Source of the DNA: Mollicutes bacterium
GTDB taxonomy: Bacteria > Bacillota_I > Bacilli_A > Izemoplasmatales > Izemoplasmataceae
Reading direction: 5' to 3'
NCBI GenBank assembly: GCA_003568315.1
Contig: PWYL01000004.1
Location: 1-64,000 of the forward strand
DNA: 64,000 nucleotides
Below, piece after piece: positions 43,691 through 52,900 of this stretch. The position numbers and the translations under genes were made by a program. Within the stretch, counting starts at the first letter, position 1, and each line of letters opens with the position of its first letter. The notes below the pieces were generated by a model. The model worked only from the letters and a program-made list of their open reading frames with translations. It did not search any database and was not told the origin of the DNA.

Positions 43691-45622
43691 ATGGCCAAAA
43701 CCTACTACATCACCACCCCGATCTATTATCCGAGCGGGAAACTGCATATCGGCAACACCTACACGACTGTCCTTTGCGATGCCCTCCGCCGCTACAAGGA
43801 CATGAGAGGCTACGACACCTTCTATCTCACCGGCATGGACGAGCACGGCAAGAAGATCGAGACGGTGGCGAAGGAAAGGAACCTGCCTCCCATCAAACAT
43901 GTCGACGAGATCGCCGAGGAGACCGAGAAACTCTGGGAGCGGATGAGAATCTCGCACGACGATTTCATCCGCACGACCGAAAAGCGCCACAAGACCGTCG
44001 TACAGAAAATTTTTGAACGTCTCCTCGACCAGGGCGATATCTATCCCGGGATGTATGAGGGCTACTACTGCATGCACTGCGAATCCTTCTTCACCGAGAG
44101 TCAACTGGAGGAAGGGAACCTCTGTCCCGATTGCGGCCGCGAGACCTCGAAACTCCAAGAAGAGAGTTATTTCCTCCGCCTCAGCAAATACGAGAAGAAA
44201 CTTCTCGATTTCATCGAGAAGAACCCCGGATTCATCACCCCCGAATCAAGGAAAAACGAGGTTGTCGCTTTCTTGAGGCAGGGTCTCCAGGACCTCTCGG
44301 TCTCTCGCACGACTTTTGATTGGGGTATCAAGGTCGTGAGCAACCCCAAACATGTCGTCTATGTCTGGATTGATGCGCTCTCGAACTATTTGAGCGCTCT
44401 GGGGTATTCGACCGATGACGATGCCAAATTCCAAAAGTACTGGTTCGGAGATGAAGTGGTCCATGTCGTGGGCAAGGACATTCTTCGGTTCCATGCGATC
44501 TATTGGCCGATCATGCTCATGGCGCTCGATATCCCCATCACGTTCCGCCTCCATGTCCACGGTTTCTACATGCAAAAAGAGGGCAAGATGAGCAAATCCA
44601 AAGGCGGCGTGATCTATCCCGACACCCTGATCGAGAACTACGGTCTCGACGAACTGCGCTACTTCCTACTCCGTGAACTTCCCTACGGAAGTGACGGGGT
44701 GTTCACCCCCGAGAGTTTCATCGATCGGATCAATTTCGATCTCGCCAACGATTTCGGCAATCTCCTGAACCGCACGATCTCCATGATCAACAAATACTTC
44801 CAAGGGAAGGTCACCGCCTATTCCGAAGCGACCACGCCGTATGACGAGGATTTGCGCAAGGTTGCCGAAGCGACCGTCGCGGACTATGAGACGCTCATGG
44901 ACGAGCTCAAGGTCGCCGAAGCCATCAAGACCGCGTGGAAACTCATCTCCCGCGCCAACAAGTACATCGACGAGACGACACCTTGGCTCTTGGCGAAAGA
45001 CGAAAGCAAATCGGGCGAGCTCGAGAACGTCCTCTACCACCTCGCCGAATCGCTCCGCATCGTCGGCATCCTCCTCCGGCCGATCCTTCTGGAAGCGAGC
45101 CGGGCCCTCTTCAAGCAGCTCGGCGTCCCGAAATCGCTTCGCGAGTATGAGACCGTGACATTCGGGGAACTCTCCGAAATCACGGTCACGAAGAAACCCT
45201 CGCCTCTCTTCCCCCGCTTGGATGTCAAGGAGGAAGTGCAAAAACTCCAGAAAGTCATCCGGGGCGAGGAAGAAAGTGAAAAAACCGAAGAGGATGAGAC
45301 CCTGGTCAGCCTGGATGATTTCACGAAACTCGACGTACGCGTGGCGAAAGTGGTCGAATGCCGGAATCATCCGAACGCCGACAAACTCCTCGTCCTCACC
45401 GTCGATGTCGGCGACCTCGGGACCCGACAACTCGTGGCCGGTGTGGCCAAGCATTACGAACCGAAAGAACTCGAAGGGAAACTCGTCGTCGCCATCGTCA
45501 ATCTCGAGCCCGTGAATCTGAGAGGCGAAAAGAGCGAAGGCATGTTGCTCGCGGGGTCGAACGAAAAGACCATGGAAATCCTTTTCGTGAAGGATCTCGA
45601 ACCCGGCGATCCCGTCCAGTGA
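43691..45622 (+). CDS. metG: Methionyl-tRNA synthetase
   Basis: 643 residues. Class I signatures are HIGNTYT (HIGH) and KMSKSKGG; the connective peptide holds a zinc knuckle (CMHCESF...CPDCGRE). The C-terminus is the EMAP/Arc1-type tRNA-binding domain (DDFTKLDVRVAKVVECRNHPNADKLLVL). Last gene of the tmk group. Confidence 0.97.
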   Translation: MAKTYYITTPIYYPSGKLHIGNTYTTVLCDALRRYKDMRGYDTFYLTGMDEHGKKIETVAKERNLPPIKHVDEIAEETEKLWERMRISHDDFIRTTEKRHKTVVQKIFERLLDQGDIYPGMYEGYYCMHCESFFTESQLEEGNLCPDCGRETSKLQEESYFLRLSKYEKKLLDFIEKNPGFITPESRKNEVVAFLRQGLQDLSVSRTTFDWGIKVVSNPKHVVYVWIDALSNYLSALGYSTDDDAKFQKYWFGDEVVHVVGKDILRFHAIYWPIMLMALDIPITFRLHVHGFYMQKEGKMSKSKGGVIYPDTLIENYGLDELRYFLLRELPYGSDGVFTPESFIDRINFDLANDFGNLLNRTISMINKYFQGKVTAYSEATTPYDEDLRKVAEATVADYETLMDELKVAEAIKTAWKLISRANKYIDETTPWLLAKDESKSGELENVLYHLAESLRIVGILLRPILLEASRALFKQLGVPKSLREYETVTFGELSEITVTKKPSPLFPRLDVKEEVQKLQKVIRGEEESEKTEEDETLVSLDDFTKLDVRVAKVVECRNHPNADKLLVLTVDVGDLGTRQLVAGVAKHYEPKELEGKLVVAIVNLEPVNLRGEKSEGMLLAGSNEKTMEILFVKDLEPGDPVQ

Positions 45623-45649
45623 AGAGCCCCACAAAAAGACATTTCTTCA

Positions 45650-45678
45650 TTGACATTTATCCGCAAATGAGCTATTAT
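45650..45678 (+). promoter_or_regulatory. Strong promoter of rplM-rpsI
   Basis: TTGACA (45650-45655), 17 bases, TATTAT (45673-45678). Confidence 0.88.
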
Positions 45679-45694
45679 ATACGTCGGTACATTT

Positions 45695-45728
45695 TTGGCT
45701 GCACATGTTTTCGTTTGCATCGGGCCAA
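45695..45728 (+). promoter_or_regulatory. Possible L13 leader structure
   Basis: In the about 60-base leader TTGGC pairs with GCCAA and the inner TGCA with TGCA, ending four bases before the AGGAGG ribosome site. Position matches the L13 leaders described in Bacillota; sequence match not confirmed. Confidence 0.4.
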
Positions 45729-45744
45729 CTAGGAGGCAACCATT

Positions 45745-46179
45745 ATGAAGACTTTCATGGCAAAAAATGAAGATATCGAAAGAGCATGGCATGTCGTTGA
45801 TGCGAAAGGGCAGACATTGGGCCGCCTCGCCAGTGAAGCGGCCGCGCTCCTTCGCGGCAAACACAAGCCGTCGTTCACCCCGCATGTCGATTGCGGCGAC
45901 CACGTAATCATCATCAACGCCAAGGACATTGAGCTTTCGGGCAAGAAATGGCAGGACAAGAAATATTACCGCCACTCCCAACACCCCGGGAGCCTCAAAG
46001 TCCGGACCGCTGCGGACATGAAGGAGAAACAGCCTTGCCACATGGTGGAACTCGCCGTCAAGGGAATGCTTCCCAAGGGGAGTCTCGGCCGGCAGATGTT
46101 CAAGAAACTCCATGTCTACGAAAATGAAGACCATCCCCATCAGGCTCAACAACCCAAACAGTACGAGCTCGAGGGTTAG
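45745..46179 (+). CDS. rplM: 50S ribosomal protein L13
   Basis: 144 residues with [27 protein letters not shown] and [21 protein letters not shown], followed by [25 protein letters not shown] precedes the ATG. Co-operonic with rpsI. Confidence 0.98.
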   Translation: MKTFMAKNEDIERAWHVVDAKGQTLGRLASEAAALLRGKHKPSFTPHVDCGDHVIIINAKDIELSGKKWQDKKYYRHSQHPGSLKVRTAADMKEKQPCHMVELAVKGMLPKGSLGRQMFKKLHVYENEDHPHQAQQPKQYELEG

Positions 46180-46190
46180 GAGGTAGGATC

Positions 46191-46586
46191 ATGGCAGCAG
46201 AAGCGATGTACAAAGGCACAGGACGCCGCAAGAACTCGACCGCCCGCGTCATTTTGAAACCGGGTTCGGGTGAATTCGTCGTAAACGGACGCCCCATCGA
46301 GGATTACATCCCCTCGGCGGCCACGCGTCTCGACATCTACCAACCGCTGGAGACCACCGACACCAAGAGTTCCTTCGACATCCAGGTGAACGTCGACGGC
46401 GGCGGTATCACCGGACAGGCCGGCGCCATCCGCCACGGTATCGCCAGAGCCCTCGTCGAGGTGAACCCGGATTATCGGAAGACACTGAAGAAAGCCGGTT
46501 TCATCACCCGCGACCCCCGTGAGAAAGAACGCAAGAAATACGGTCTGAAAAAAGCCCGTCGCGCGCCCCAGTTCAGCAAACGTTGA
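46191..46586 (+). CDS. rpsI: 30S ribosomal protein S9
   Basis: 131 residues; [28 protein letters not shown] and the basic tail [17 protein letters not shown] whose last Arg contacts P-site tRNA. Confidence 0.98.
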   Translation: MAAEAMYKGTGRRKNSTARVILKPGSGEFVVNGRPIEDYIPSAATRLDIYQPLETTDTKSSFDIQVNVDGGGITGQAGAIRHGIARALVEVNPDYRKTLKKAGFITRDPREKERKKYGLKKARRAPQFSKR

Positions 46587-46597
46587 CCATCGTTTCG

Positions 46598-46624
46598 AAA
46601 GCACGCCGCCGCGTGCTTTTTTTC
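46598..46624 (+). terminator. Terminator after rpsI
   Basis: AAAGCACGC-CGCC-GCGTGCTTT followed by a T tract. Confidence 0.88.
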
Positions 46625-46630
46625 TATGTC

Positions 46631-46660
46631 TTGCCAGACATGTGTCCCGCATACTATAAT
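46631..46660 (+). promoter_or_regulatory. Promoter of gltX
   Basis: TTGCCA (46631-46636), 18 bases, TATAAT (46655-46660). Confidence 0.75.
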
Positions 46661-46696
46661 GGATACGCAAACGCCACCACCACGGGAGGAACGATT

Positions 46697-48130
46697 ATGA
46701 AACCACGTGTGCGCTACGCCCCGAGTCCGACCGGACATCTCCATATCGGCAACGCCCGGACCGCCCTCTTCAACTATCTCTTCGCCAAAAAGAAAGGGGG
46801 ATCCTTCATCATACGGATCGAGGACACCGACATGGCGAGAAACATCGAGGAAGGCACGCAAAGCCAACTCGCACAGCTCGCCTGGCTCGGTATCGACTGG
46901 GACGAATCCATCGACAAGGAAGGTGCCCGCGGGCCCTACCGGCAACTCGAACGTCTCGACATCTACAAAGAATATGGGGAGAAACTCCTTGATGCGGGCA
47001 GGGCCTACAAGTGCTACTGCACGGAGGAAGAACTCGCCGAGGAGAGGCGGCAACAGAAAGCAAGGGGCGAGACCCGCCTCCACTATTCCCGGAAATGCCT
47101 GCACGGCCCCGAGAGGGACGGGCCCTACGCCATCCGCTTCCTCGTTTTCCAAGATGCCGAATACACCTTTTTCGACATGATCAAAGGCGAGGTCACCTTC
47201 AAGAGCGAAGACGTCGGTGATTTCGTCATCATGAAACAAAACGGCATCCCGACCTACAATTTCGCCTGCGCCGTCGATGACGCTCTCATGGAAATCACCC
47301 ATGTGCTCCGCGGGGAGGACCATATCACGAACACCCCGCGACAGCTCATGATCCTCGACGAACTCGGCTTCGACCGCCCCGTTTACGGTCATATGCCGCT
47401 TATCGTCAACATGGAGGGCAAGAAACTCTCCAAACGCGACGAGTCCATCATCCAGTTCATCGAACAATATCGTGCCCTGGGTTTCTTGCCGGAAGCGATG
47501 TTCAATTTCATCGCCCTTCTCGGCTGGAGTCCCGCGGCGGACGAGGAAATCTTCTCCCGTGATGAACTCGTCGAGCGTTTCGACGAGGACCGTCTGGCTT
47601 CCGCCCCCGCGACTTTCGACACGGGAAAACTCCACTATGTGAACAACCGCCATATGAAGAGACTCTCCCGCGAGGAGGTCCTCGCGCTCTGCCGCCCCTT
47701 CCTCGAGGAAGCCGGCATCGGCAAGGAAAAAGACGAGGCATGGTTGGAAAGCCTCGTCGCCGTCTTTCACGACCGTTTGAGCTACGGCAAGGAGATCGTC
47801 CGCCACTACGAAGAATTCTTCTCCGCCCCCTTCGTCATCGAGGGGGAGGCTCTCGATTTCCTCCGTCAAGACGGTGTCAAGGAACTTCTGGTCTCATTGC
47901 GCGAAAAGATCCATCAAGCGGACACGTTGGATGCGAAAACCCTGAAGACCCTCATCAAGGAGACCGGCAAAGAGACAAACATGAAAGGGAAGATGCTCTT
48001 CATGCCGGTAAGGATTGCCGTAAGCGGCTCTATGAAGGGGCCCGACCTCCCCGAGATGATGAATCTTCTCGGCCGGGAGACCCTGCTTGAGAGGCTCGAA
48101 ACGACGCTCGGAAAAATCCGAATGCCTTGA
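46697..48130 (+). CDS. gltX: Glutamyl-tRNA synthetase
   Basis: 477 residues. [21 protein letters not shown] contains the HIGH motif and KKLSKRDES the KMSKS equivalent. A zinc site is suggested by CYC and RKCLH in the same spacing as the E. coli enzyme. In Bacillota GltX usually also charges tRNA-Gln; that cannot be decided here. The ATG at 46697 follows GGGAGGA. Confidence 0.96.
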   Translation: MKPRVRYAPSPTGHLHIGNARTALFNYLFAKKKGGSFIIRIEDTDMARNIEEGTQSQLAQLAWLGIDWDESIDKEGARGPYRQLERLDIYKEYGEKLLDAGRAYKCYCTEEELAEERRQQKARGETRLHYSRKCLHGPERDGPYAIRFLVFQDAEYTFFDMIKGEVTFKSEDVGDFVIMKQNGIPTYNFACAVDDALMEITHVLRGEDHITNTPRQLMILDELGFDRPVYGHMPLIVNMEGKKLSKRDESIIQFIEQYRALGFLPEAMFNFIALLGWSPAADEEIFSRDELVERFDEDRLASAPATFDTGKLHYVNNRHMKRLSREEVLALCRPFLEEAGIGKEKDEAWLESLVAVFHDRLSYGKEIVRHYEEFFSAPFVIEGEALDFLRQDGVKELLVSLREKIHQADTLDAKTLKTLIKETGKETNMKGKMLFMPVRIAVSGSMKGPDLPEMMNLLGRETLLERLETTLGKIRMP

Positions 48131-48166
48131 TAATTTCCGTTTCATGGCTGTATTCAGCGAAAATAT

Positions 48167-48195
48167 TTGCATTTTTCCCATCGGCATTGTATAAT
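48167..48195 (+). promoter_or_regulatory. Promoter of the cold-shock gene
   Basis: TTGCAT (48167-48172), 17 bases, TATAAT (48190-48195). The leader would be only about 35 bases, too short for an E. coli cspA-type thermosensor. Confidence 0.78.
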
Positions 48196-48231
48196 GGCAA
48201 TATCAAGTTTGAAAAGGAGATTTTTGGTTAC

Positions 48232-48465
48232 ATGACAGGAACAGTCAAGTGGTTCAATTCGGAAAAGGGCTACGGTTTCATCACGAAAGACGAAGAGTTC
48301 GTCACCGAAGAAGAGAAGGATGACGAAAGGAAACGCGACATCTTCGTCCATTACAGCGCGATCAATCAAGAAGGCTTCAAGACTTTGAACGAAGGCGACA
48401 AAGTCGAGTTCGAAGTTGTCGAAGGCGATCGTGGTCCCCAAGCTTCCAGCGTAGAGAAAGTTTGA
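48232..48465 (+). CDS. csp: Cold-shock domain protein with a charged insertion
   Basis: 77 residues. The RNA-binding motifs are intact: KGYGFI (RNP1) and DIFVHYSAI (RNP2). Between them lies [17 protein letters not shown], about ten residues longer than the loop of ordinary CspA/CspB and strongly charged. The C-terminus [20 protein letters not shown] is normal. Binds single-stranded RNA/DNA as a chaperone. Stands alone between gltX and cysS with its own promoter and terminator. Confidence 0.93.
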   Translation: MTGTVKWFNSEKGYGFITKDEEFVTEEEKDDERKRDIFVHYSAINQEGFKTLNEGDKVEFEVVEGDRGPQASSVEKV

Positions 48466-48476
48466 CCGACAGATGG

Positions 48477-48503
48477 AAAAACAGGGTTAGCGCCCTGTTT
48501 TTT
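48477..48503 (+). terminator. Terminator after the cold-shock gene
   Basis: AAAAACAGGG-TTAGCG-CCCTGTTTTT plus T tract, twelve bases after the stop. Confidence 0.9.
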
Positions 48504-48611
48504 ATGTGGGAAGAAAAATGATAACGGCGACCGACCGTGTAAATCATGAAAAACCGGGACCGATATGATAAAATAGAGGATAGCCCGATTATCGAGAAAA
48601 AGGTGACGACC

Positions 48612-49946
48612 ATGAGAATCCACAACACCCTCACGAACCGGGTGGAGAAATTCACCCCCATCCACAAAGACACGGTGAACATGTATGTCTGCGGACCGAC
48701 GGTCTACAACTACATCCATATCGGCAACGCCCGCCCCGTCATCTTCTTCGATGTGGTCAGGCGCTATTTCGAGCACAAAGGCTACACGGTGAATTTCGTC
48801 TCGAATTTCACCGACATCGACGACAAGATCATCACGAAGGCCCTCGCCGACGAGACCGACGAGATGACCATCGCCAACAAGTTCATCAAGGCGTTCTACC
48901 GCGACATGGAGCGTGTGGGCAGTTCCACGAAATACCTCGCTCCGCGCGTGACCGAATACATGAGTTCGATCATCTCCTATATCGAGAAACTCCTCGAAAA
49001 GGGGTATGCCTACGAAGTCGACGGCGAAGTCTTTTTCCGCGTCGACAAGGTCGCAGACTACGGCATCCTTTCGGGGCGGAGGAAAGAAGAACTCATCGAG
49101 GGCGCCCGCATCAGCATCGACGAGAAAAAAGAGAACCCGCTCGATTTCACGCTCTGGAAGAAGACGGACGCCGGCATCACCTTCCCCGCTCCCTGGGGCG
49201 AAGGCAGACCCGGTTGGCACACGGAGTGTGTGGCCATGATCCAAGACATTTTCGGCGGCAAGATCGACATCCACGGCGGAGGCAGCGAACTGATGTTTCC
49301 GCATCATGAGAACGAGATAGCCCAGAACCGCGCGTTCGCGGAGCACCACATCGCCAACTACTGGATGCACAACGGCCAACTCATGATCGACGACAAGAAG
49401 ATGTCGAAGAGCGAAGGACGCATCATCCTCGTCAAGGACCTCGACCAGGATTACATGGGATTCCGCCTCTTCACGCTTTCCAACCATTACCGGAGCCCGT
49501 TGGAATACACCGATGAGATCCTGAAGAGCCATGTCAACCAGTGGGAGAAAATCAAGCGGACCTACAGCCAGACCTTCTATCAGCTCGATTTGGCGGACCG
49601 TCTGGACAGCAAGCCCTTCATCGACAATCATCTGAAAAGGATCAACCAGAAATTCATGGCGGCCTTGGATTCCGATTTCAACACCGCCAACGCTCTGAGT
49701 GAACTCTACAACCTCATGAAATACGCCAACCAGAAGCTCCGGCAGCGGGACACCTATCCGGAGATGCGCGGCGCCTTGGAGGTCTTCGACACCTTCTTCC
49801 GCATCTTGGGACTCCGTCCCGAGGTGCAGCGACTCACCCAGAACGACCGCGCCATCTACACGGCCTGGACCGCCGCCCGCAAGAACAAGGAATTCGACAA
49901 AGCGGACCGCCTCCGCGAAAAACTCCTCGAGCGAGGCATTCTCTGA
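48612..49946 (+). CDS. cysS: Cysteinyl-tRNA synthetase
   Basis: 444 residues. CGPTVYNYIHIGNARP holds the first zinc cysteine and HIGH; WHTEC and MFPHHENE provide the other zinc ligands; KKMSKSEG is the KMSKS loop. The start at 48612 follows AAGGTGA. The stop overlaps mrnC. cysE, which precedes cysS in Bacillus, is absent. Confidence 0.96.
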   Translation: MRIHNTLTNRVEKFTPIHKDTVNMYVCGPTVYNYIHIGNARPVIFFDVVRRYFEHKGYTVNFVSNFTDIDDKIITKALADETDEMTIANKFIKAFYRDMERVGSSTKYLAPRVTEYMSSIISYIEKLLEKGYAYEVDGEVFFRVDKVADYGILSGRRKEELIEGARISIDEKKENPLDFTLWKKTDAGITFPAPWGEGRPGWHTECVAMIQDIFGGKIDIHGGGSELMFPHHENEIAQNRAFAEHHIANYWMHNGQLMIDDKKMSKSEGRIILVKDLDQDYMGFRLFTLSNHYRSPLEYTDEILKSHVNQWEKIKRTYSQTFYQLDLADRLDSKPFIDNHLKRINQKFMAALDSDFNTANALSELYNLMKYANQKLRQRDTYPEMRGALEVFDTFFRILGLRPEVQRLTQNDRAIYTAWTAARKNKEFDKADRLREKLLERGIL

Positions 49947-50308
49947 TGCCCTCCTACAACGGGAGGACCCTGGCCTATATCGGCGATGCGGTCTTCGAAC
50001 TCTACGTCCGCGAACGTCTTCTCGCAAGCGGCAAGGTCCGGCCCGAGAATCTCCACAACGCGGCGATCGAGAAGACAAGCGCTCCGGCGCAGGAAAGGAT
50101 CCTCGAAGCCCTGACGTCCCATTTGAGCCCTTCCGAGAAAGAGATCGTCAAAAAGGGACGCAACGCTTCGATCGCGAAGAAACCCAAGAACGGCGATATC
50201 ATGACTTACAAGCGGGCGAGCGGCCTGGAGGCGCTTTTCGGACATCTGTATCTGGAAGAGAACACCGACAGAATCGATGAACTGATGTCTCTCATCTTTT
50301 TTGGATGA
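49946..50308 (+). CDS. mrnC: Mini-ribonuclease III
   Basis: 120 residues, an RNase III catalytic domain without a dsRNA-binding domain. LAYIGDAVFELYVRERLL is the signature with the catalytic Asp; the second acidic site is in TDRIDELM. Matures 23S rRNA in Bacillota. Translationally coupled to cysS. Confidence 0.94.
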   Translation: MPSYNGRTLAYIGDAVFELYVRERLLASGKVRPENLHNAAIEKTSAPAQERILEALTSHLSPSEKEIVKKGRNASIAKKPKNGDIMTYKRASGLEALFGHLYLEENTDRIDELMSLIFFG

Positions 50309-50330
50309 CTGCGGAAACCCCGCAGTCATC
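50304..50330 (+). terminator. Hairpin at the end of mrnC
   Basis: GATGACTGCGG-AAACC-CCGCAGTCATC is an 11-pair stem covering the mrnC stop codon. No T tract follows, so termination would be weak; it could instead stabilise the mRNA end. Confidence 0.55.
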
Positions 50331-50375
50331 GTTCTCTGCATGCGCAATTTTCGCAAATGGAGACGGTTCACTCCG

Positions 50376-50384
50376 TGCTACAAT
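50376..50384 (+). promoter_or_regulatory. Extended -10 promoter of rlmB
   Basis: TG-c-TACAAT, 20 bases before the rlmB start; no clear -35. Confidence 0.5.
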
Positions 50385-50404
50385 GGAGCCGAAAGGATGA
50401 TTCG

Positions 50405-51094
50405 ATGAAAATCGCCGGGAAAAACCCGATACGTGAAGCGTTGCGGGCGAACCGCCAGATCCACAAGGTGTATGCGGCGAATCCGAAAGACCCCCTTGTT
50501 TCGGAACTGAAAGGACAAGGGGTGTCCGTGGAGGTCAAAGACAAGGACGCTTTGGACAGCGAATTCGGTGAAGGACACCAAGGCATCGCGGCGGAAGTGG
50601 CGCCCTATGAATGCATGGATTTCGCAGAGGTTTTGAAAAAACCTTCACGGCGTGTGTTCCTCATGCTCGATTCCATCGAGGACCCCCAGAATTTCGGCGC
50701 CATCATCCGCAATGCGGACGTTTTCGGCGCCGATGCTGTCATTTTCGCCAAACACAGGAGTTCGCCAATCACCCCGGCCGTCGTCAAGGTTTCGGCCGGT
50801 TCCATCGAGCATGTCGACCTCGTCCGGGTCACGAACCTCAATCAGGCCATCGACAGGATGAAGAAAGAGAACATCTGGGTGGTGGGTCTCGCGGGCGAGG
50901 CGGAAAAGACCATCGCTTCCATCCCCAAGGACACTGACCTCTGTCTGGTCCTCGGGAACGAACACAAGGGTCTGCGCCCGCTTGTCAGGAAAAACTGCGA
51001 TTATCTCGCCAGGATTCCCATGCGCGGCCGGGTGGCGAGTCTCAATGTTTCGGTGGCGAGCGGTATCGCTCTCTACGAAGTGACGGGGAATTGA
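50405..51094 (+). CDS. rlmB: 23S rRNA G2251 2'-O-methyltransferase (SpoU family)
   Basis: 229 residues. SpoU/TrmH motifs: DSIEDPQNFGAIIRNADVFGADAVI, VLGNEHKGLRPL and IPMRGRVASLNVSVASGIALYE, which form the trefoil knot. The N-terminal substrate-binding part GKNPIREAL fits RlmB. Sits between mrnC and the sigma factor as in Bacillus; rae1 (yacP) is missing between them. Confidence 0.93.
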   Translation: MKIAGKNPIREALRANRQIHKVYAANPKDPLVSELKGQGVSVEVKDKDALDSEFGEGHQGIAAEVAPYECMDFAEVLKKPSRRVFLMLDSIEDPQNFGAIIRNADVFGADAVIFAKHRSSPITPAVVKVSAGSIEHVDLVRVTNLNQAIDRMKKENIWVVGLAGEAEKTIASIPKDTDLCLVLGNEHKGLRPLVRKNCDYLARIPMRGRVASLNVSVASGIALYEVTGN

Positions 51095-51097
51095 GAG

Positions 51098-51637
51098 ATG
51101 TATCCAAGACACAACGACTACGAGATTGTCGACAGGATCAAAGAAGGTGACGAGGAGGCATTCGACCTCCTCGCCGGCCAATACGAGCGTTTCATCAAGA
51201 AGAAGATCCACAAATTCAATCTGGCCTATGAAAAGGAGGACCTCGTGCAGGAGGGACTCATCCTCCTCCACAAGTCCGCGCTCATTTTCGACGAGTCCCG
51301 CGGAAAGACTTTCACCCGTTTTTTCGAGATGAATCTCGAAAGGCTCTTCATCTCCCGCATCAAGACCTTGAAAAGGCGGAGCGAGACGGGCCGCGTCTAT
51401 GAGAAGGATATCGCCTCGTTCAACCACCGCGTCCGGGAATCCTCGGTCTACTACCCGCTCTATCTCGAAGAAGTCCGGGAGGTGCTCTCGCCGCTCGAAT
51501 TCGTTGTGTACCACCGATGCGAGATGCGTTGCGAGGACCACGCCTCCATCGCCTCTTCCCAAGGCTGCGACACCAAGTCCGTCTACAATGCCTTGCATCG
51601 CGCGAAAGCCAAAATACGCGCATATTTCGGCGATTAA
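51098..51637 (+). CDS. SigH-like alternative sigma factor
   Basis: 179 residues with region 2 (DEEAFDLLAGQYERFIKKKIHKF...EDLVQEGLILLHKSA) and region 4 (LSPLEFVVYHRCEMRCEDHASIASSQGCDTKSVYNALHRAKAKI). It occupies the sigH locus between rlmB and rpmG. In Bacillus SigH controls early sporulation and competence; which genes it drives here is unknown. Starts three bases after the rlmB stop. Confidence 0.85.
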   Translation: MYPRHNDYEIVDRIKEGDEEAFDLLAGQYERFIKKKIHKFNLAYEKEDLVQEGLILLHKSALIFDESRGKTFTRFFEMNLERLFISRIKTLKRRSETGRVYEKDIASFNHRVRESSVYYPLYLEEVREVLSPLEFVVYHRCEMRCEDHASIASSQGCDTKSVYNALHRAKAKIRAYFGD

Positions 51638-51640
51638 TCG

Positions 51641-51669
51641 TTGACAAAGCCCCCCCTTTTTGATACATT
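51641..51669 (+). promoter_or_regulatory. Promoter of rpmG-secE-nusG
   Basis: TTGACA (51641-51646), 17 bases, TACATT (51664-51669). Confidence 0.78.
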
Positions 51670-51699
51670 ATATATTTGCAAGTGCAAGGTTGTGATAAC

Positions 51700-51846
51700 A
51701 TGCGCAAACGTATCCGCCTGATATGCGAAGTATGTCTGTCGAGGAACTACACGGCCATGAAGCATGCTCACGAGAAGGAGCGCATGTCCGTGAAGAAATA
51801 CTGCAATCGTTGCAAGAAACACACCGTGCACAAAGAAAGCAAATAG
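51700..51846 (+). CDS. rpmG: 50S ribosomal protein L33, zinc type
   Basis: 48 residues, not in the ORF track: MRKRIRLICEVCLSRNY...KKYCNRCKKHTVHKES. Two CxxC pairs make the zinc ribbon of the zinc-dependent L33. AAGGT lies nine bases before the ATG. Lies before secE as in Bacillus. Confidence 0.95.
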   Translation: MRKRIRLICEVCLSRNYTAMKHAHEKERMSVKKYCNRCKKHTVHKESK

Positions 51847-51857
51847 GAGAATCAGCC

Positions 51858-52283
51858 ATGGCAAAAGAACCTATGGACAAAAAAAGCAAAGTTCTGCAAG
51901 TGCTGAAGAAGGAGTATCCTTTCGAGAGCCTCCTTTTGGGGTTGCTCGGATCACTCGTTCTCGTACTCGGCATCTATATCTTCGAAGGACGCCACGTGAC
52001 AATCCGTTGGACCGACCTCTGGATTTTCGCGACGTCGATTCGCATCAACATCTTCGCCATCATCGTCATGTTGATCGGTGTGGCGGCACTCTTTGTGGCT
52101 CTCGCTCCCTTCTTCTTTCCCGGGCTCAAAGAGATGCGTCGCGTTTCTTGGCCGAAAAAGAAGACCATGTATGAACACACCGGTCGCGTCTTCGGATTCG
52201 TCATCTTTCTCGGCCTCATGTTCATGATCTACGACCTCGTGCTCCGTCCCATATTCGAAATCCTCTATGACATGGGTGTCTGA
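51858..52283 (+). CDS. secE: Protein translocase subunit SecE, three-helix form
   Basis: 141 residues. The conserved SecE core is KEMRRVSWPKKKTMYEHTGRVFGFVIFLG with the final membrane helix. Two further hydrophobic helices precede it (FESLLLGLLGSLVLVLGIYIF and INIFAIIVMLIGVAALFVALA). This resembles the three-helix E. coli protein more than the about 60-residue single-helix Bacillus one. The ATG at 51858 follows AGGAGA; the ORF-track start overlaps rpmG. Confidence 0.92.
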   Translation: MAKEPMDKKSKVLQVLKKEYPFESLLLGLLGSLVLVLGIYIFEGRHVTIRWTDLWIFATSIRINIFAIIVMLIGVAALFVALAPFFFPGLKEMRRVSWPKKKTMYEHTGRVFGFVIFLGLMFMIYDLVLRPIFEILYDMGV

Positions 52284-52285
52284 GC

Positions 52286-52837
52286 ATGAGTGAAGAAAAC
52301 AGCGAACGCAAATGGTATGTCGTCCAGACCTATTCCGGTCAGGAAAACTCGGTCAAGACGAACCTGGAACGCCGCATCGAGTCGATGCAGATGGAAGACA
52401 AGATCTTCCAGGTCGTCATCCCCGAACAGATAAAACGCGAGCGAAAACCCGACGGAACGACCAAGGAGAAAATCGTCAAGCTCTATCCGGGCTATGTGTT
52501 CATCGAGATGATTGTGACGGACGACTCCTGGTTCGTGGTCCGGAACACCCCCGGCGTCACGGGATTCCTGGGCTCGAGCGGCGGCGGGACCAAGCCGATC
52601 CCTCTCCCCCCCGACGAGATTAATCCCATCCTGAAACGCGCCGGATTGCTCGAGACGCCGAGCCTCGATGTCGAAATCGGTCAAAGGGTGCGGGTCACGG
52701 CCGGCCCCTTCATGAACCGCATCGGCCGCGTCGAGAACATCGACCATGAAAAGGCCATGGTGACCGTGCTGGTCGAGATGTTCGGCCGGGATACCCCCGC
52801 ACAACTCACGTTCGACGAGATCGACACGAACGTTTGA
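52286..52837 (+). CDS. nusG: Transcription antitermination factor NusG
   Basis: 183 residues; NGN domain (KWYVVQTYSGQENSVKTNLERRI ... VFIEMIVTDDSWFVVRNTPGVTGFLG) and KOW domain (GQRVRVTAGPFMNRIGRVENID). Links RNA polymerase to the ribosome and modulates pausing. Two bases after secE. Confidence 0.97.
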   Translation: MSEENSERKWYVVQTYSGQENSVKTNLERRIESMQMEDKIFQVVIPEQIKRERKPDGTTKEKIVKLYPGYVFIEMIVTDDSWFVVRNTPGVTGFLGSSGGGTKPIPLPPDEINPILKRAGLLETPSLDVEIGQRVRVTAGPFMNRIGRVENIDHEKAMVTVLVEMFGRDTPAQLTFDEIDTNV

Positions 52838-52839
52838 AC

Positions 52840-52869
52840 TTGACAGTCAAGAAACATGCAGGCTATAAT
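52840..52869 (+). promoter_or_regulatory. Strong promoter of rplK-rplA
   Basis: TTGACA (52840-52845), 18 bases, TATAAT (52864-52869), just after the nusG stop. Confidence 0.85.
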
Positions 52870-52900
52870 GGCGTGGCATGTCGCATGTCATGCTTGTTTT

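Noticed and set aside
45623-48611. T-box riboswitches before gltX or cysS
   Set aside because: The leaders are too short and lack the T-box core sequence and specifier arm.
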